From Nocardia sp. NBC_00508 (GTDB lineage: Bacteria; Actinomycetota; Actinomycetes; Mycobacteriales; Mycobacteriaceae): a stretch of 64,000 nt of DNA. The stretch is taken from the NCBI RefSeq assembly GCF_036346875.1, contig NZ_CP107852.1, positions 4,030,001 to 4,094,000 on the forward strand, given 5' to 3'. Numbering within the stretch: position 1 is the first letter of the stretch; the number at the start of each line of letters is the position of its first letter. The notes under the pieces are model-generated. The model was not told the origin of the DNA, did no database searches, and saw only the letters and a list, made by a program, of their open reading frames with translations. A program made the position numbers and the translations under genes. Below are positions 50,102 through 59,132 of this stretch, one piece after another.

Positions 50102-50752
50102 GTGCTGGAACCGAACGGACCACTGCCACCGGAGATCTACTGGCGTCGACGCGCATTCGCCATCGGCATCCTGGTGGTCGCGCTGGCGCTGGTGATGTGG
50201 GTCGTGCTCGCGGTCGTGCGCGGCGGCGACTCGCCCGGCGACACCAAGTCCGCCGCGTCCAGTTCGGTCGTGGCCAAGCCGGCCGAATCCGCACCGGCCA
50301 AGCCATCCGGCGCCGGTGATTCCGGCGCGCCGAAGCCGAGCACCAGCCTCGTGGCGGCAGGTCCGTGCCCGGACCAGTCGCTCGCGATCAAAGTGACGGT
50401 CGAGCAGCCCACCTACAAGAGCGGCGAGCAGCCGGTGTTCGGGATCGTCATCACCAACATCTCGTCGGTAGCCTGCACCCGCGATACGGGCTCCGGTCTG
50501 CAGCAAGTATCGGTGCACACGCTCGACGGCCAGCGGCGGCTGTGGTCGAGCACCGATTGCTACCCGGACGGCCAGCCCGACGTCCGCACGATGAATCGCG
50601 GTGAGCAGGCGGCGTTCACGGTGACCTGGTCGGGCTCCACCTCGCAGCCCAACTGCGCGGGCGAACGCGTTCAGGTGCCACCGGGTGCATACAACGTTGT
50701 GGCGCAACTCGGTTCGGTGCGCAGCGCGGCAGAGCCGTTCAATATCGCGTAA
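50102..50752 (+). CDS. conserved single-pass membrane protein
   Basis: 216 residues, GTG start. One membrane helix (about 19-40), then an Ala/Ser/Pro linker, then a beta-rich extracytoplasmic domain with four Cys (ACTRDTG, STDCYP, QPNCAGE, GPCPDQ) that may form disulfides. The position between carbonic anhydrase and radA fits the conserved membrane protein of this neighbourhood in M. tuberculosis (Rv3587c type). Function unknown. Confidence 0.82.
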   Translation: MLEPNGPLPPEIYWRRRAFAIGILVVALALVMWVVLAVVRGGDSPGDTKSAASSSVVAKPAESAPAKPSGAGDSGAPKPSTSLVAAGPCPDQSLAIKVTVEQPTYKSGEQPVFGIVITNISSVACTRDTGSGLQQVSVHTLDGQRRLWSSTDCYPDGQPDVRTMNRGEQAAFTVTWSGSTSQPNCAGERVQVPPGAYNVVAQLGSVRSAAEPFNIA

Positions 50753-50768
50753 TAGAGCGCGCGCCGAC

Positions 50769-52166
50769 TCAGCCGACTGCCTCTGCTGGGGCAGCGCGTA
50801 GTTTGCGGAGGCCCGCTATGCGGATGGCGGAGCGCAGGTCGGTGACCTCGTGGATTTTCATGGTGGTCTTCGCCGGGGCCAGGCCGGGGGGTACCAGGGC
50901 GGTGGTGAAGCCGAGGCGTTCGGCTTCGGCCAGTCTGCGGGTCACGCCGGTCACCTTGCGGACCTCGCCCGCGAGTCCGACCTCGCCGAGGATCACCCAG
51001 CCCGGCGGGATCGACACATCGGATTCCGCGCTGGCGATGGCCAGCGCGATGGCCAGGTCGGCCGCAGGCTCGACCAGACGCATGCCGCCGACCGTCGCGG
51101 CGTAGACATCGCTCTTGCCGAGGAATATCCGGCCACGGCTCTGCAGGACGGCCAGCACCATGGCGACCCGGTTGTAGTCCAGCCCGCTCACGGCGCGCCG
51201 CGGCTGCGGGATCTCGGTCTTCACGGTCAGGCCCTGCACCTCGCCGACCAGCGGTCGTTTGCCGTCCATCGCGACGGTCACCGCGGTGCCCGGCACCGAA
51301 TCGGTCCGGTGGTGCAAGAACAGGCCGGACGGATCGTCGACACCGGTGATGCCGTCCTCGTGCAATTCGAAGCAGCCCACTTCGTCGGCGCTGCCGAAGC
51401 GGTTCTTGATGCCGCGCACCATCCGCAGCGTGGAGTTCTTGTCGCCCTCGAACTGCAACACCACATCGACCAGGTGCTCGAGCGTGCGCGGACCGGCGAC
51501 ATTGCCGTCTTTGGTGACGTGGCCGACCAGCAGCACCGCGATCCCGCTCACCTTCGCCAGCGAAGTCAACGCGGCGGTGACCGCGCGCACCTGGGTGACG
51601 CCGCCGATCACGCCGTCCACATCCGGGGCGAGCATGGTCTGCACCGAGTCGACCACGAGTAGCGTCGGGCGCACCTGCTCCACGTGCCCCAGCACGATCG
51701 ACAGATCCGATTCCGACGCCAGATAGACCCGGTCGTGCACCGCACCGGTGCGATCGGCGCGCAGCCGGACCTGCCCCGCCGACTCCTCCGCCGTGACATA
51801 CAGCGACTTCTCGTCGCGCTGCGTGGCCCAGCGATGGGCGACCTCGAGTAGCAGGGTCGACTTGCCCACCCCCGGCTCGCCGGAGAGCAGCACGACGGAA
51901 CCGGGGACCACCCCGCCGCCGAGCACCCGGTCCAGCTCACTGACACCCGTCGGCCTGGCCTTGGTGGTCTTGGCATCGATCTGCGAGATCGGTGCGGCCG
52001 CGGTACTGGGCAGCATCGCCTTACGTCCCTGGGCCCCGACCGCACCCGCCCCGACGACTACCTCGTCGACGCTGCCCCAGGCCCCGCATTCGGGACACTT
52101 GCCCACCCATTTGGCGACTTCATGCGAACAGGCGGAACACCGAAAGATCGGCTTGGTCTTTGCCAC
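50769..52166 (-). CDS. radA: DNA repair protein RadA
   Basis: 465 residues, GTG start. The N-terminal zinc finger is CSACSHEVAKWVGKCPECG. The RecA-like ATPase has Walker A GEPGVGKST at about 98 and the RadA KNRFGSADE motif. The C-terminal Lon-type domain has GEVGLAGEVRKV and GFTTALVPPGL. Acts in branch migration during recombination. It converges with a membrane protein gene 16 nt away. disA, its usual neighbour, is not present here. Confidence 0.96.
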   Translation of the reverse strand: MAKTKPIFRCSACSHEVAKWVGKCPECGAWGSVDEVVVGAGAVGAQGRKAMLPSTAAAPISQIDAKTTKARPTGVSELDRVLGGGVVPGSVVLLSGEPGVGKSTLLLEVAHRWATQRDEKSLYVTAEESAGQVRLRADRTGAVHDRVYLASESDLSIVLGHVEQVRPTLLVVDSVQTMLAPDVDGVIGGVTQVRAVTAALTSLAKVSGIAVLLVGHVTKDGNVAGPRTLEHLVDVVLQFEGDKNSTLRMVRGIKNRFGSADEVGCFELHEDGITGVDDPSGLFLHHRTDSVPGTAVTVAMDGKRPLVGEVQGLTVKTEIPQPRRAVSGLDYNRVAMVLAVLQSRGRIFLGKSDVYAATVGGMRLVEPAADLAIALAIASAESDVSIPPGWVILGEVGLAGEVRKVTGVTRRLAEAERLGFTTALVPPGLAPAKTTMKIHEVTDLRSAIRIAGLRKLRAAPAEAVG

Positions 52167-52277
52167 ACGCGCACCTTACGCACCAGCACCGACACAAGTC
52201 GGAAACTTGTCAGCGCCCGCCGCAACAACTCTGGAAGCCGACTAATGTCCAGCGATTGCTATCAACGCAACTTCACC

Positions 52278-52713
52278 GGCCCAACCCGGTATTTCTCGCG
52301 AAGCGAGACCGAGCATTGCCCCGTTCGCGGCCCGGCTCGCGTCCGAGCGGCCGCCGCGTCCGCGACGAAGTGACCAGCGGCAGACACCCAGTCGCTAGCG
52401 ATGAAATGCGGCACACCCTTGACGCCGCAGTCGCACTACTCGGCCCCACCCCCGATTTCGAGCGCAGCGAGATCAAGCATTGCCCCGTTCGCGGCCCGGC
52501 TCGCGTCCGAGCGGCCGCCGCGTCCGCGACGAAATGGACCAGCGGCAGACACCCAGTCGCTAGCGATGAAGTGCGGCACACCCTTGACGCCGCAGTCGCC
52601 GACCCACGCAACTACTCGGCCCAACCCCCGATTTCGAGCGCAGCGAGACCGAGCATTGCCCCGTTCGCGGCCCGGCTCGCGTCCGAGCGGCCGCCGCGTC
52701 CGCGACGAAGTCG
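52278..52713. repeat. long tandem repeat in the radA-lpqE gap, about 2.6 units
   Basis: Units start at about 52278, 52441 and 52617 (163 and 176 nt apart; the second has a 13-nt insertion near 52602). Each holds CATTGCCCCGTTCGCGGCCC, GGCTCGCGTCCGAGCGGCCG, and, in the first two, CACCCAGTCGCTAGCGATGA and CACACCCTTGACGCCGCAGT. The last unit breaks off at the hairpin element. Confidence 0.9.
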
Positions 52714-52757
52714 CCAGCGGCGGCCGCTCGGACGCGAGCCACAAGGGGGCCGCGAAC
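52663..52757. repeat. intergenic hairpin element, copy 2
   Basis: A perfect 22-bp inverted repeat (52674-52695 and 52719-52740; arms run from GGCTCGCGTCCGAGC to CGGCCGCC) with a 23-nt spacer, enclosed by GTTCGCGGCC (52663-52672) and GGCCGCGAAC (52748-52757). Matches copy 1 at 15945-16038 in order, inner and outer arms. Confidence 0.85.
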
Positions 52758-52782
52758 CCGCCGCGCCCGCGCGGCCAAAAAC

Positions 52783-53532
52783 TCAGTGGCCGCCCTTGTG
52801 TTCGGCTTCGGCGGGTCCGGACTTGTCGGACTCGTGCCGCTCGGTGTGCAGGCCCGCATCGACGGGGACCTGGACCTGGACGGTGCCGTTCTGCTTGAAG
52901 TTGAACGAGACGTTGTAGGTCAGGCCCGGGGTGATGTCCTTGGTCAGGCCGGTGATCTCGATGAGGATCGGCTCGGCCTCGGGGGCGGCGGCGGGCTGGG
53001 CGCCGTGGTCGTCGGTACCGTGCGAATCGGCCGCCGTGGTGGTCGGCGCGGTCGTCCGGGCGGTGGTGGTCGGTGCCCCGGTTGTCGTCGGTGCGGCGGT
53101 CGTGGTGGTTGGCGCCTCGTGCTTGACCGGGTGGGTACCCGCGACGACGGTCTGCTGCGGGGCGAGCCGGACGGCGGGCTTCCCGGCGGACGGGGTGATC
53201 TTGACGGTGCCCAGGTCGGTGGTGATGCTGGTCAGCTCGTCGGCGACGGACTCGCTGTTGTTGATGGCGGACAGCGCGATGACTGCCTTGCCGCCCTTGG
53301 CGTTGGTGTACGGGGTGCCTTCGGCCGGGTAGACGATGTGCACGTTGCGCAGCGCGATGTCGCCGACGTCGGCGGAGTTGCCGTTCACGGCCGCGACCTG
53401 CTCCGCGGTCTGCGAGTTCTGACCCGCGGAGCAGCCGGACAGCGCGATCGCCGCTCCGGCGGCGAGTGCGGCAACCGTCACCATGCGACGTCGCGCCCCC
53501 TTCGGGGCGGTCACAGCTTTCAGGGCAGTCAC
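52783..53532 (-). CDS. lipoprotein (LpqE-like)
   Basis: 249 residues from GTG 53532 (GGAGGG upstream); ATG 53547 is in frame. The signal peptide ends in the lipobox LSGC, so Cys is lipidated and the protein sits on the outer face of the membrane. The domain (about 45-135 and 185-225) has DIALRNVHIVYPAEG and LTYNVSFNFKQNGTVQVQVP. A Thr/Pro/Ala-rich insertion, about 140-185 (TTTTAAPTTTGAPTTTARTT), splits it. The end is His/Glu-rich. Position before carD fits LpqE. Function unknown. Confidence 0.83.
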   Translation of the reverse strand: MTALKAVTAPKGARRRMVTVAALAAGAAIALSGCSAGQNSQTAEQVAAVNGNSADVGDIALRNVHIVYPAEGTPYTNAKGGKAVIALSAINNSESVADELTSITTDLGTVKITPSAGKPAVRLAPQQTVVAGTHPVKHEAPTTTTAAPTTTGAPTTTARTTAPTTTAADSHGTDDHGAQPAAAPEAEPILIEITGLTKDITPGLTYNVSFNFKQNGTVQVQVPVDAGLHTERHESDKSGPAEAEHKGGH

Positions 53533-53946
53533 GGGTTGTCCCTCCATGTCGACCGGGCTCTGCTCCGCGCGGGAGCGTAGTAACTAGGCAGCGTAGTAGT
53601 TCACTCGGCGGCCCAGGCGTGGGGGCTGTGCTAACTTGCCCCGACGCCGAGCGACCCGCTCCGGAGCGCGGCGGTGTCGAGTCGAGCGCGGCGCGCCCGT
53701 GCCGACACCCCGCGCGTGGGTAACAGTTCGGTCGAGCTTCAGAGGTTGCGGAGAAGGTGCCGGGTCACGGGCGGGCCAGCGGGGCGACGGAGCCGGGCGA
53801 TAACCCGTTCTGGCACAACGTAATGCACACCGCCCGGCTTCTGTCAAGCCCCACGGTTGCCTCGTTGTGGCCCTGACCTGCACAGTTGATCGCGCCGTTA
53901 TCGAGTCGCATGTTAAACTGTGAACATCGAAAGGGGCACGGGACAC
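53533..53946. other. divergent lpqE-carD region
   Basis: 414 nt without a gene. GCGTAGTA repeats at 53574 and 53590 near the lipoprotein start. The rest is GC-rich (about 53640-53800). The carD promoter lies near the right end. Confidence 0.5.
53911..53919 (+). promoter_or_regulatory. extended -10 promoter of carD
   Basis: TGTTAAACT: TGn followed by TAAACT, 28 nt before the carD ATG. No good -35 was found at standard spacing; TTGATC at 53886 is 22 nt away. Confidence 0.5.
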
Positions 53947-54435
53947 ATGATTTTTAAGGTCGGAGACACCGTCGTTTACCCCCACCACGGAGCGGCGCTG
54001 ATCGAAGCAATCGAGACTCGCACCATCAAGGGTGAGCAAAAAGAGTATCTGGTCCTGAAGGTCGCCCAAGGCGATCTCACTGTTCGGGTTCCCGCGGAGA
54101 ACGCCGAATACGTCGGCGTGCGTGACGTCGTCGGCCAGGAGGGTCTCGATCGGGTCTTCCAGGTTCTGCGCGCGCCGCATACGGAGGAGCCGACCAACTG
54201 GTCTCGCCGCTACAAGGCCAACCTGGAGAAGCTCGCCTCCGGCGATGTGAACAAGGTGGCCGAGGTTGTTCGCGACCTGTGGCGCCGGGAGCAGGACCGC
54301 GGCCTTTCCGCAGGTGAGAAGCGCATGCTCGCCAAGGCTCGGCAGATCCTGGTCGGTGAACTCGCGCTGGCCGAAGGCACCGATGACGGCAAGGCCGAGA
54401 CTCTGCTCGATGAGGTTCTCGCCGCGGCTTCCTGA
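53947..54435 (+). CDS. carD: CarD-family transcriptional regulator
   Basis: 162 residues; an essential RNA polymerase-binding protein that stabilises open complexes. The N-terminal RNAP-interaction domain (IFKVGDTVVYPHHGAALIEA) and the C-terminal helical DNA-binding domain are both full length. The Trp that contacts promoter DNA is in EEPTNWSRRYK. Followed by ispD after 2 nt, as in mycobacteria. Confidence 0.97.
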   Translation: MIFKVGDTVVYPHHGAALIEAIETRTIKGEQKEYLVLKVAQGDLTVRVPAENAEYVGVRDVVGQEGLDRVFQVLRAPHTEEPTNWSRRYKANLEKLASGDVNKVAEVVRDLWRREQDRGLSAGEKRMLAKARQILVGELALAEGTDDGKAETLLDEVLAAAS

Positions 54436-54437
54436 CC

Positions 54438-55226
54438 GTGAACACACCTGACAACGGTGTCCGTTCCACCAGCGGACCCGTCGTTGCTCTGGTGCCTGCC
54501 GCCGGTCGTGGCGTGCGTCTGGGTGAATCGACGCCCAAGGCGTTCGTCACGGTCGGCGGCACGCCCATGGTCCGGCTCGCCGTCGAAGGCCTGATCGCCT
54601 CCGGCGTGGTCGACCGGATCATCGTGATGGTTCCCACCGAGCTGGTGGACAGCGCCGTTGCCCTGCTGCCGCCCTCGGGTTCGGTCCACGTGGTCGTCGG
54701 CGGCGCCGAACGCATCGACTCGGTGCGGGCGGGTATCGCCGCGGCGCCCGACGCGGACTATTTCCTCGTACACGACGCCGCCCGAGCTCTCACACCGCCC
54801 GAGCTGATCGCCCGGGTTGCCGCGGAGCTGCGGGCGGGGCGGTCTGCCGTGGTTCCCGGGCTCCTGGTCGCCGACACGATCAAGTCGGTCGATGCGGCAG
54901 GGTCGGTGACCGGCACTCCTGACCGCGCCCAATTGCGTGCCATTCAGACACCGCAGGGTTTCGCGGCAGATCTGCTGCGCTCCGCCTACGCGACCGAAGA
55001 CATCCAGGCCACCGATGACGCGGGGCTGGTCGAGCGGCTCGGCGCCACCGTCAGCACCATTCCCGGCGATCCGCTGGCTTTCAAGATCACTACTCCGCTC
55101 GATCTGCTGCTCGCCAACGCGGTGCTGGACGGCGCGGGTATCGGCCGGGCGGTGAGGGAGCTTGCGAGCGAACCATCGACACAGCGCGCCATGGCGGCGC
55201 CGAGCGCCAGCGAGGTGGCGCCGTGA
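54438..55226 (+). CDS. ispD: 2-C-methyl-D-erythritol 4-phosphate cytidylyltransferase
   Basis: 262 residues; third step of the MEP isoprenoid pathway. The nucleotide-binding loop is PAAGRGVRLGESTPKAFVTV with the catalytic Arg and Lys, and the signature VHDAARALTPPELI is near residue 115. GTG start 2 nt after carD. The stop overlaps ispF (GTGA). About 12 N-terminal residues are extra relative to short homologues. Confidence 0.96.
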   Translation: MNTPDNGVRSTSGPVVALVPAAGRGVRLGESTPKAFVTVGGTPMVRLAVEGLIASGVVDRIIVMVPTELVDSAVALLPPSGSVHVVVGGAERIDSVRAGIAAAPDADYFLVHDAARALTPPELIARVAAELRAGRSAVVPGLLVADTIKSVDAAGSVTGTPDRAQLRAIQTPQGFAADLLRSAYATEDIQATDDAGLVERLGATVSTIPGDPLAFKITTPLDLLLANAVLDGAGIGRAVRELASEPSTQRAMAAPSASEVAP

Positions 55227-55696
55227 CCATGCGTGTCGGCATCGGCAGTGACGTCCACCCCATCGAGGCCGGGCGTCCCTGCTGGATGGCTGGTCTGCTG
55301 TTCGACGGCGACGACGGCTGCGCGGGTCACTCCGACGGTGACGTCGCCGCGCACGCGCTCTGCGACGCGTTGCTGTCCGCGGCGGCACTGGGCGATGTCG
55401 GCGCGGTGTTCGGCACCGGACGCCCGGAATGGGAAGGCGTCTCCGGAGCGGCCATGCTGAAGGAAGTGCGCAGGCTGCTGGACGAAGCGGGCTTCGAAGT
55501 GGTCAACGCGGCCGTCCAGGTGATCGGCAATCGACCCAAGATCGGGCCCCGGCGCGCCGAGGCGCAACAAGTGCTCGGCGAGCTGCTCGGCGCACCGGTT
55601 TCGGTGTCCGGCACCACCACCGACGGTCTAGGGCTGACCGGTCGCGGCGAGGGCGTCGCCGCTGTGGCGACGGCCCTGCTGCAAGCCTGTCGTTGA
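55223..55696 (+). CDS. ispF: 2-C-methyl-D-erythritol 2,4-cyclodiphosphate synthase
   Basis: 157 residues; makes the cyclic diphosphate of the MEP pathway as a trimer. Metal ligands are in GSDVHPIEAG (Asp and His) and in SDGDVAAHALCDALL. The C-terminal TTTDGLGLTGRGEGVAA is typical. The GTG start overlaps ispD; ATG 55229 is in frame. Confidence 0.96.
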   Translation: MTMRVGIGSDVHPIEAGRPCWMAGLLFDGDDGCAGHSDGDVAAHALCDALLSAAALGDVGAVFGTGRPEWEGVSGAAMLKEVRRLLDEAGFEVVNAAVQVIGNRPKIGPRRAEAQQVLGELLGAPVSVSGTTTDGLGLTGRGEGVAAVATALLQACR

Positions 55697-55760
55697 TCCA
55701 GCTCCGGCGGACCAGAGCCGGTCCGTGAACGCCCTTATACACCAGCTAGGATCGACTGCC

Positions 55761-57167
55761 GTGACGCTGCGCCTCTTTGACACCGACACGCGGACCATGC
55801 GCGATTTCGCGCCCTTGGTCCCCGGCCGTGCTTCGGTGTACCTCTGTGGCGCCACCGTGCAAGGTGAGCCGCACATCGGCCATATGCGCAGCGGAGTCGC
55901 GTTCGACGTACTGCGGCGCTGGCTGCTCGCGCACGACTGCGACGTGTGGTTCATCCGCAACGTCACCGATATCGAGGACAAGATCCTGACCAAGGCCGCC
56001 GAGGCGGGCAGGCCGTGGTGGGAGTGGGCCGCCACGCATGAGCGCGCCTTCGACCGCGCCTACGAGCAACTCGGCGTGCTACCACCGTCCGCGGAGCCCC
56101 GCGCCACCGGCCACATCACCCAAATGATCGAGATGATGCAGCGGCTGATCGACCGAGGCCACGCCTACGCCTCGGCGGGCAATGTCTACTTCGACGTGGT
56201 CAGCTACCCCGAGTACGGAAAGCTGTCCGGTCACCGGCTCGATGACGTGCACCAAGGCGAGAGCGCTGGTGAGGGCAAGCGCGACCCGCGCGACTTCACC
56301 CTGTGGAAAGCCGCCAAGCCGGGCGAGCCGACCTGGCCGTCGCCTTGGGGTCCCGGCCGACCGGGCTGGCATCTGGAGTGCTCGGCGATGGCCGGGTTCT
56401 ACCTCGGCCCGGAGTTCGACATTCATTGCGGCGGTATGGATTTGGTGTTCCCGCACCACGAGAACGAGATCGCCCAGTCGAAAGCGGCAGGCGACGGCTT
56501 CGCCAGGTATTGGCTGCACAACGGCTGGGTGACCCTGGGCGGGGAGAAGATGGCCAAGTCGCTGGGCAACGTGCTGTCCGTGCCGAACATGCTCACTCGG
56601 GTTCGCGCCGTCGAACTCCGGTTCTACCTGGGCAGCGCACACTACCGCTCGATGCTGGAATACTCGGACAAGGCACTGAACGACGCGGTGCAGTCCTATC
56701 AGCGCATCGAGGCGTTCGTGAACCGAGTGTTCGACCGGGCCGGTGAGATTCCGGTGGGCAAGTGGACCGACGCGTTCGCCGCCGCCATCGATGACGATCT
56801 CGCGGTGCCGAAAGCGCTGGCCGAGATCCATCGTGTGGTGCACGAAGGCAACAAGGCGTTGGAGGTCGGCGCGGTCGACTCGGCTTGCGACTCGGCGAGC
56901 CAGGTACGCGCCATGCTCGGCATCCTCGGCGTCGATCCGCTCGACCCGCACTGGTACGCGCCGAGTGATTCCTCGGCGGCGCTCGGTGCCCTGGACGTGC
57001 TGGTCGGCGCGGAACTCGACCGCCGCCAGGAGGCGCGTGCCACCAAGGACTGGTCAACCGCCGACGCTGTGCGTGATCGGCTGCAGTCCGCGGGCATCGA
57101 GGTCACCGACACCGTCGACGGTCCCGAATGGGCGCTCGGCGCACCGCAATCCGGAAAGGCCAAGTAA
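55761..57167 (+). CDS. cysS: cysteine--tRNA ligase
   Basis: 468 residues from GTG 55761 (AGGA 9 nt upstream; TTATAC and TAGGAT just before could be a promoter). Class I: HIGH is present in CGATVQGEPHIGHMRSG, with the zinc Cys at its start. The zinc ligands Cys, His and Glu lie in HLECSAM and FPHHENEIAQS, and KMSKS reads KMAKSLGN. The spacer after ispF has competing short dyads (CCGGC/GCCGG and GGACC/GGTCC). Confidence 0.97.
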   Translation: MTLRLFDTDTRTMRDFAPLVPGRASVYLCGATVQGEPHIGHMRSGVAFDVLRRWLLAHDCDVWFIRNVTDIEDKILTKAAEAGRPWWEWAATHERAFDRAYEQLGVLPPSAEPRATGHITQMIEMMQRLIDRGHAYASAGNVYFDVVSYPEYGKLSGHRLDDVHQGESAGEGKRDPRDFTLWKAAKPGEPTWPSPWGPGRPGWHLECSAMAGFYLGPEFDIHCGGMDLVFPHHENEIAQSKAAGDGFARYWLHNGWVTLGGEKMAKSLGNVLSVPNMLTRVRAVELRFYLGSAHYRSMLEYSDKALNDAVQSYQRIEAFVNRVFDRAGEIPVGKWTDAFAAAIDDDLAVPKALAEIHRVVHEGNKALEVGAVDSACDSASQVRAMLGILGVDPLDPHWYAPSDSSAALGALDVLVGAELDRRQEARATKDWSTADAVRDRLQSAGIEVTDTVDGPEWALGAPQSGKAK

Positions 57168-58148
57168 ATGGCAGGCAACTCGCAGCGCCGAGGTGCGGTC
57201 CGCAAGGGCGGCACCAAGAAAGGCGCGGTGGTCGGCTCCGGCGGCAAGCGCAGGCGCGGGCTGGAGGGGCGTGGCGCGACGCCGCCCGCGGAGCAGCGCA
57301 CCAAGCATCCGGCCGCCAAGCGCGCGGCGGCGAAAACCAAAGCCGCCCAAGGTCGTGTGCCCGCGCGCGGCGGGGCGGCCGCGCGCCCGGCGGGCCGCAA
57401 GACCGATGACGGTCCAGAGCTGGTACTCGGCCGTAACCCGGTCGTGGAGTGTCTGCGCGCGGGCGTGCCCGCGACGGCGCTGTACGTCGCGGTCGGCACG
57501 GAGAACGACGACAGGTTGACCGAGAGCGTTCGGATCGCCGCCGACGCGGGCATCTCCATCTTGGAGGTGCCGCGCACCGACCTGGATCGGTTGAGCGCCA
57601 ATGGTTTGCACCAAGGCGTCGCCCTGCAGGTGCCGCCGTACCGCTACGCCCATCCGGACGATCTGCTGGACCGCGCCCGCGGCTCGGTGGCCCCCGTGCT
57701 GCTCGTCGCGCTGGACAACATCTCGGACCCGCGCAACCTCGGCGCGGTGATCCGTTCGGTGGCGGCCTTCGGCGGCCACGGAGTGCTGATCCCGCAGCGG
57801 CGCAGCGCGAGCGTCACCGCGGTGGCCTGGCGCACCAGCGCGGGCGCCGCGGCTCGGCTTCCGGTCGCCCGCGCGACGAATCTGACTCGTACGCTGAAGG
57901 ATTGGGCCGCACAGGGCGTTCAGATCGTCGGCTTGGACGCGGGCGGCGACACCACCCTGGACGAGTTCGACGGCCGCGAGCCGACCGTGATCGTGGTGGG
58001 CTCGGAGGGCAGAGGCCTGTCTCGCCTGGTCCGGGAGACCTGCGACGCGATCCTGTCCATCCCGATGGCAGGCCCGGTAGAGTCGCTCAACGCCTCGGTC
58101 GCCGCCGGTGTGGTGCTCTCGGAAGTCGCCAGACAGCGCCGGATCTGA
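57168..58148 (+). CDS. rlmB: 23S rRNA (guanosine-2'-O-)-methyltransferase RlmB-like (SpoU family)
   Basis: 326 residues, starting directly after the cysS stop. The first about 80 residues are a Lys/Arg/Ala/Gly-rich disordered tail that may bind rRNA. The substrate domain begins ELVLGRNPVVECLRAGVPAT. The SpoU fold has motif 1 DNISDPRNLGAVIRSVAAFG, motif 2 VVGSEGRGLSRLV and motif 3 IPMAGPVESLNASVAAGVVL. Methylates G2251-type positions; the exact target is inferred. Confidence 0.92.
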   Translation: MAGNSQRRGAVRKGGTKKGAVVGSGGKRRRGLEGRGATPPAEQRTKHPAAKRAAAKTKAAQGRVPARGGAAARPAGRKTDDGPELVLGRNPVVECLRAGVPATALYVAVGTENDDRLTESVRIAADAGISILEVPRTDLDRLSANGLHQGVALQVPPYRYAHPDDLLDRARGSVAPVLLVALDNISDPRNLGAVIRSVAAFGGHGVLIPQRRSASVTAVAWRTSAGAAARLPVARATNLTRTLKDWAAQGVQIVGLDAGGDTTLDEFDGREPTVIVVGSEGRGLSRLVRETCDAILSIPMAGPVESLNASVAAGVVLSEVARQRRI

Positions 58149-58799
58149 TCGCGCGAAGTGCTCCGAAGGAACTGCGCTTCACGAGCTCGGCTCCAACCAG
58201 GCCAAAGGTCTGCGCAATGACCGGCGGGGGGAGCGGATATCTCCGCACGCACGCAGTGGCTTGGCATGCGGTAGTTCCGGCTGGCTGATAACAGTGCGCG
58301 ACAACTGCTTTCGCCGCGACGTGAGTAACCCGCCCGGAGCGCCCCAGAACTCGGCCCGCACGCCTCTGGGCGGTCCGAGGAGTAAGTCCGGCGATACCGA
58401 AACGACTGGCAAAAGCAGCGGGAGCAGCGCGAAGCCTGGCGAAAGACACACAATCGCAGTGGAGTTCGACGAAAGTTGCGATGTCGCGGGGGAGCCTGGG
58501 AAGAGCGCTGAGTCGCGGTAAGCCCGGCGAATAACGGAAACGTGGTGGCCTGGTGAAAGACGCGGAGCCGCGGGAGAGTCCTGCGAATGACGAGGCGCGT
58601 CGGCCGGAATGTCAGCTTTGGGTACGTTGAGCCCGATGGCTATGCCCGACAGGTGATTTCGCTAGGACGTGGGTAGCTCACCGGGTACGTCCAGAACCGA
58701 GGCGGCCCCAAACGTAGGACCTGAACGTGAATCCTCCGTTACCCGACTCGTGCGGCCTAAAGTCCCGGAGAGGCGGAACAGCGGACTAGAATTCGGCTG
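58149..58799. other. 651-nt region without a recognised gene
   Basis: Open frames crossing it have no domain or coding bias. Between about 58400 and 58600 degenerate repeats recur (GCCTGGCGAAAGAC, GCCCGGCGAATAAC, GCCTGGTGAAAGAC, TCCTGCGAATGAC). At 58665-58692 GGACGT...ACGTCC encloses GGTAGCTCACC, a small stable fold. The last 15 nt hold the promoter of the next gene. Confidence 0.5.
58785..58790 (+). promoter_or_regulatory. -10 box of a probably leaderless gene
   Basis: TAGAAT, 9 nt before GTG 58800, so transcription would begin at or near the start codon. No RBS is present. Confidence 0.55.
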
Positions 58800-59108
58800 G
58801 TGGTGATACCCAATCAGCCCATCGGGCAGCCGATCGAGCATCCGAACGCGTCGGCGGTGTTGTTTCTCGGCGCGGCAAGTGTCCTCTGCTGCGGCGTGCT
58901 CGGGCCGGTGGCATGGGCACTGGGTCGGAAGGCGCTCAACGACATCGAGGGTTCCCTCGACGCGGCCGCGAAAACCGGCGGTAATACCCAGCCGTACGGC
59001 GGTCGTGCCCAGGTGCTGGTCGGCTACATCCTCGGCATCGTCGGCACCGTACTGATGATCATCTTCGCGCTGCTGTACCTGTTCATCGTGCTCGGCGGCA
59101 ACGCCTGA
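58800..59108 (+). CDS. DUF4190 domain membrane protein
   Basis: 102 residues with two membrane helices (about 17-42 and 72-97) and the DUF4190 pattern ASVLCCGVLGPVAWALGRKA, NDIEGSLDAAAK, GYILGIVGT. Function unknown. GTG at 58800 or 58803. The adjacent -10 box suggests a leaderless transcript. The preceding about 650 nt is non-coding, so its 5' context is unusual. Confidence 0.82.
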   Translation: MVIPNQPIGQPIEHPNASAVLFLGAASVLCCGVLGPVAWALGRKALNDIEGSLDAAAKTGGNTQPYGGRAQVLVGYILGIVGTVLMIIFALLYLFIVLGGNA

Positions 59109-59132
59109 GGGCGCAACTGGAGGAGGCGGCTC

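Noticed and set aside
52278..52713. CRISPR-like array
   Set aside because: Units of 163-176 nt are repeats throughout, with no unique spacers and no cas genes.
58108..58521. 137-codon frame after rlmB
   Set aside because: Starts within rlmB in another frame and runs through degenerate repeats; no domain.
58660..58735. tRNA-like sequence (GGTAGCTCACCGGGTACG)
   Set aside because: No acceptor stem, anticodon arm or T-loop GTTCGA could be fitted around it.
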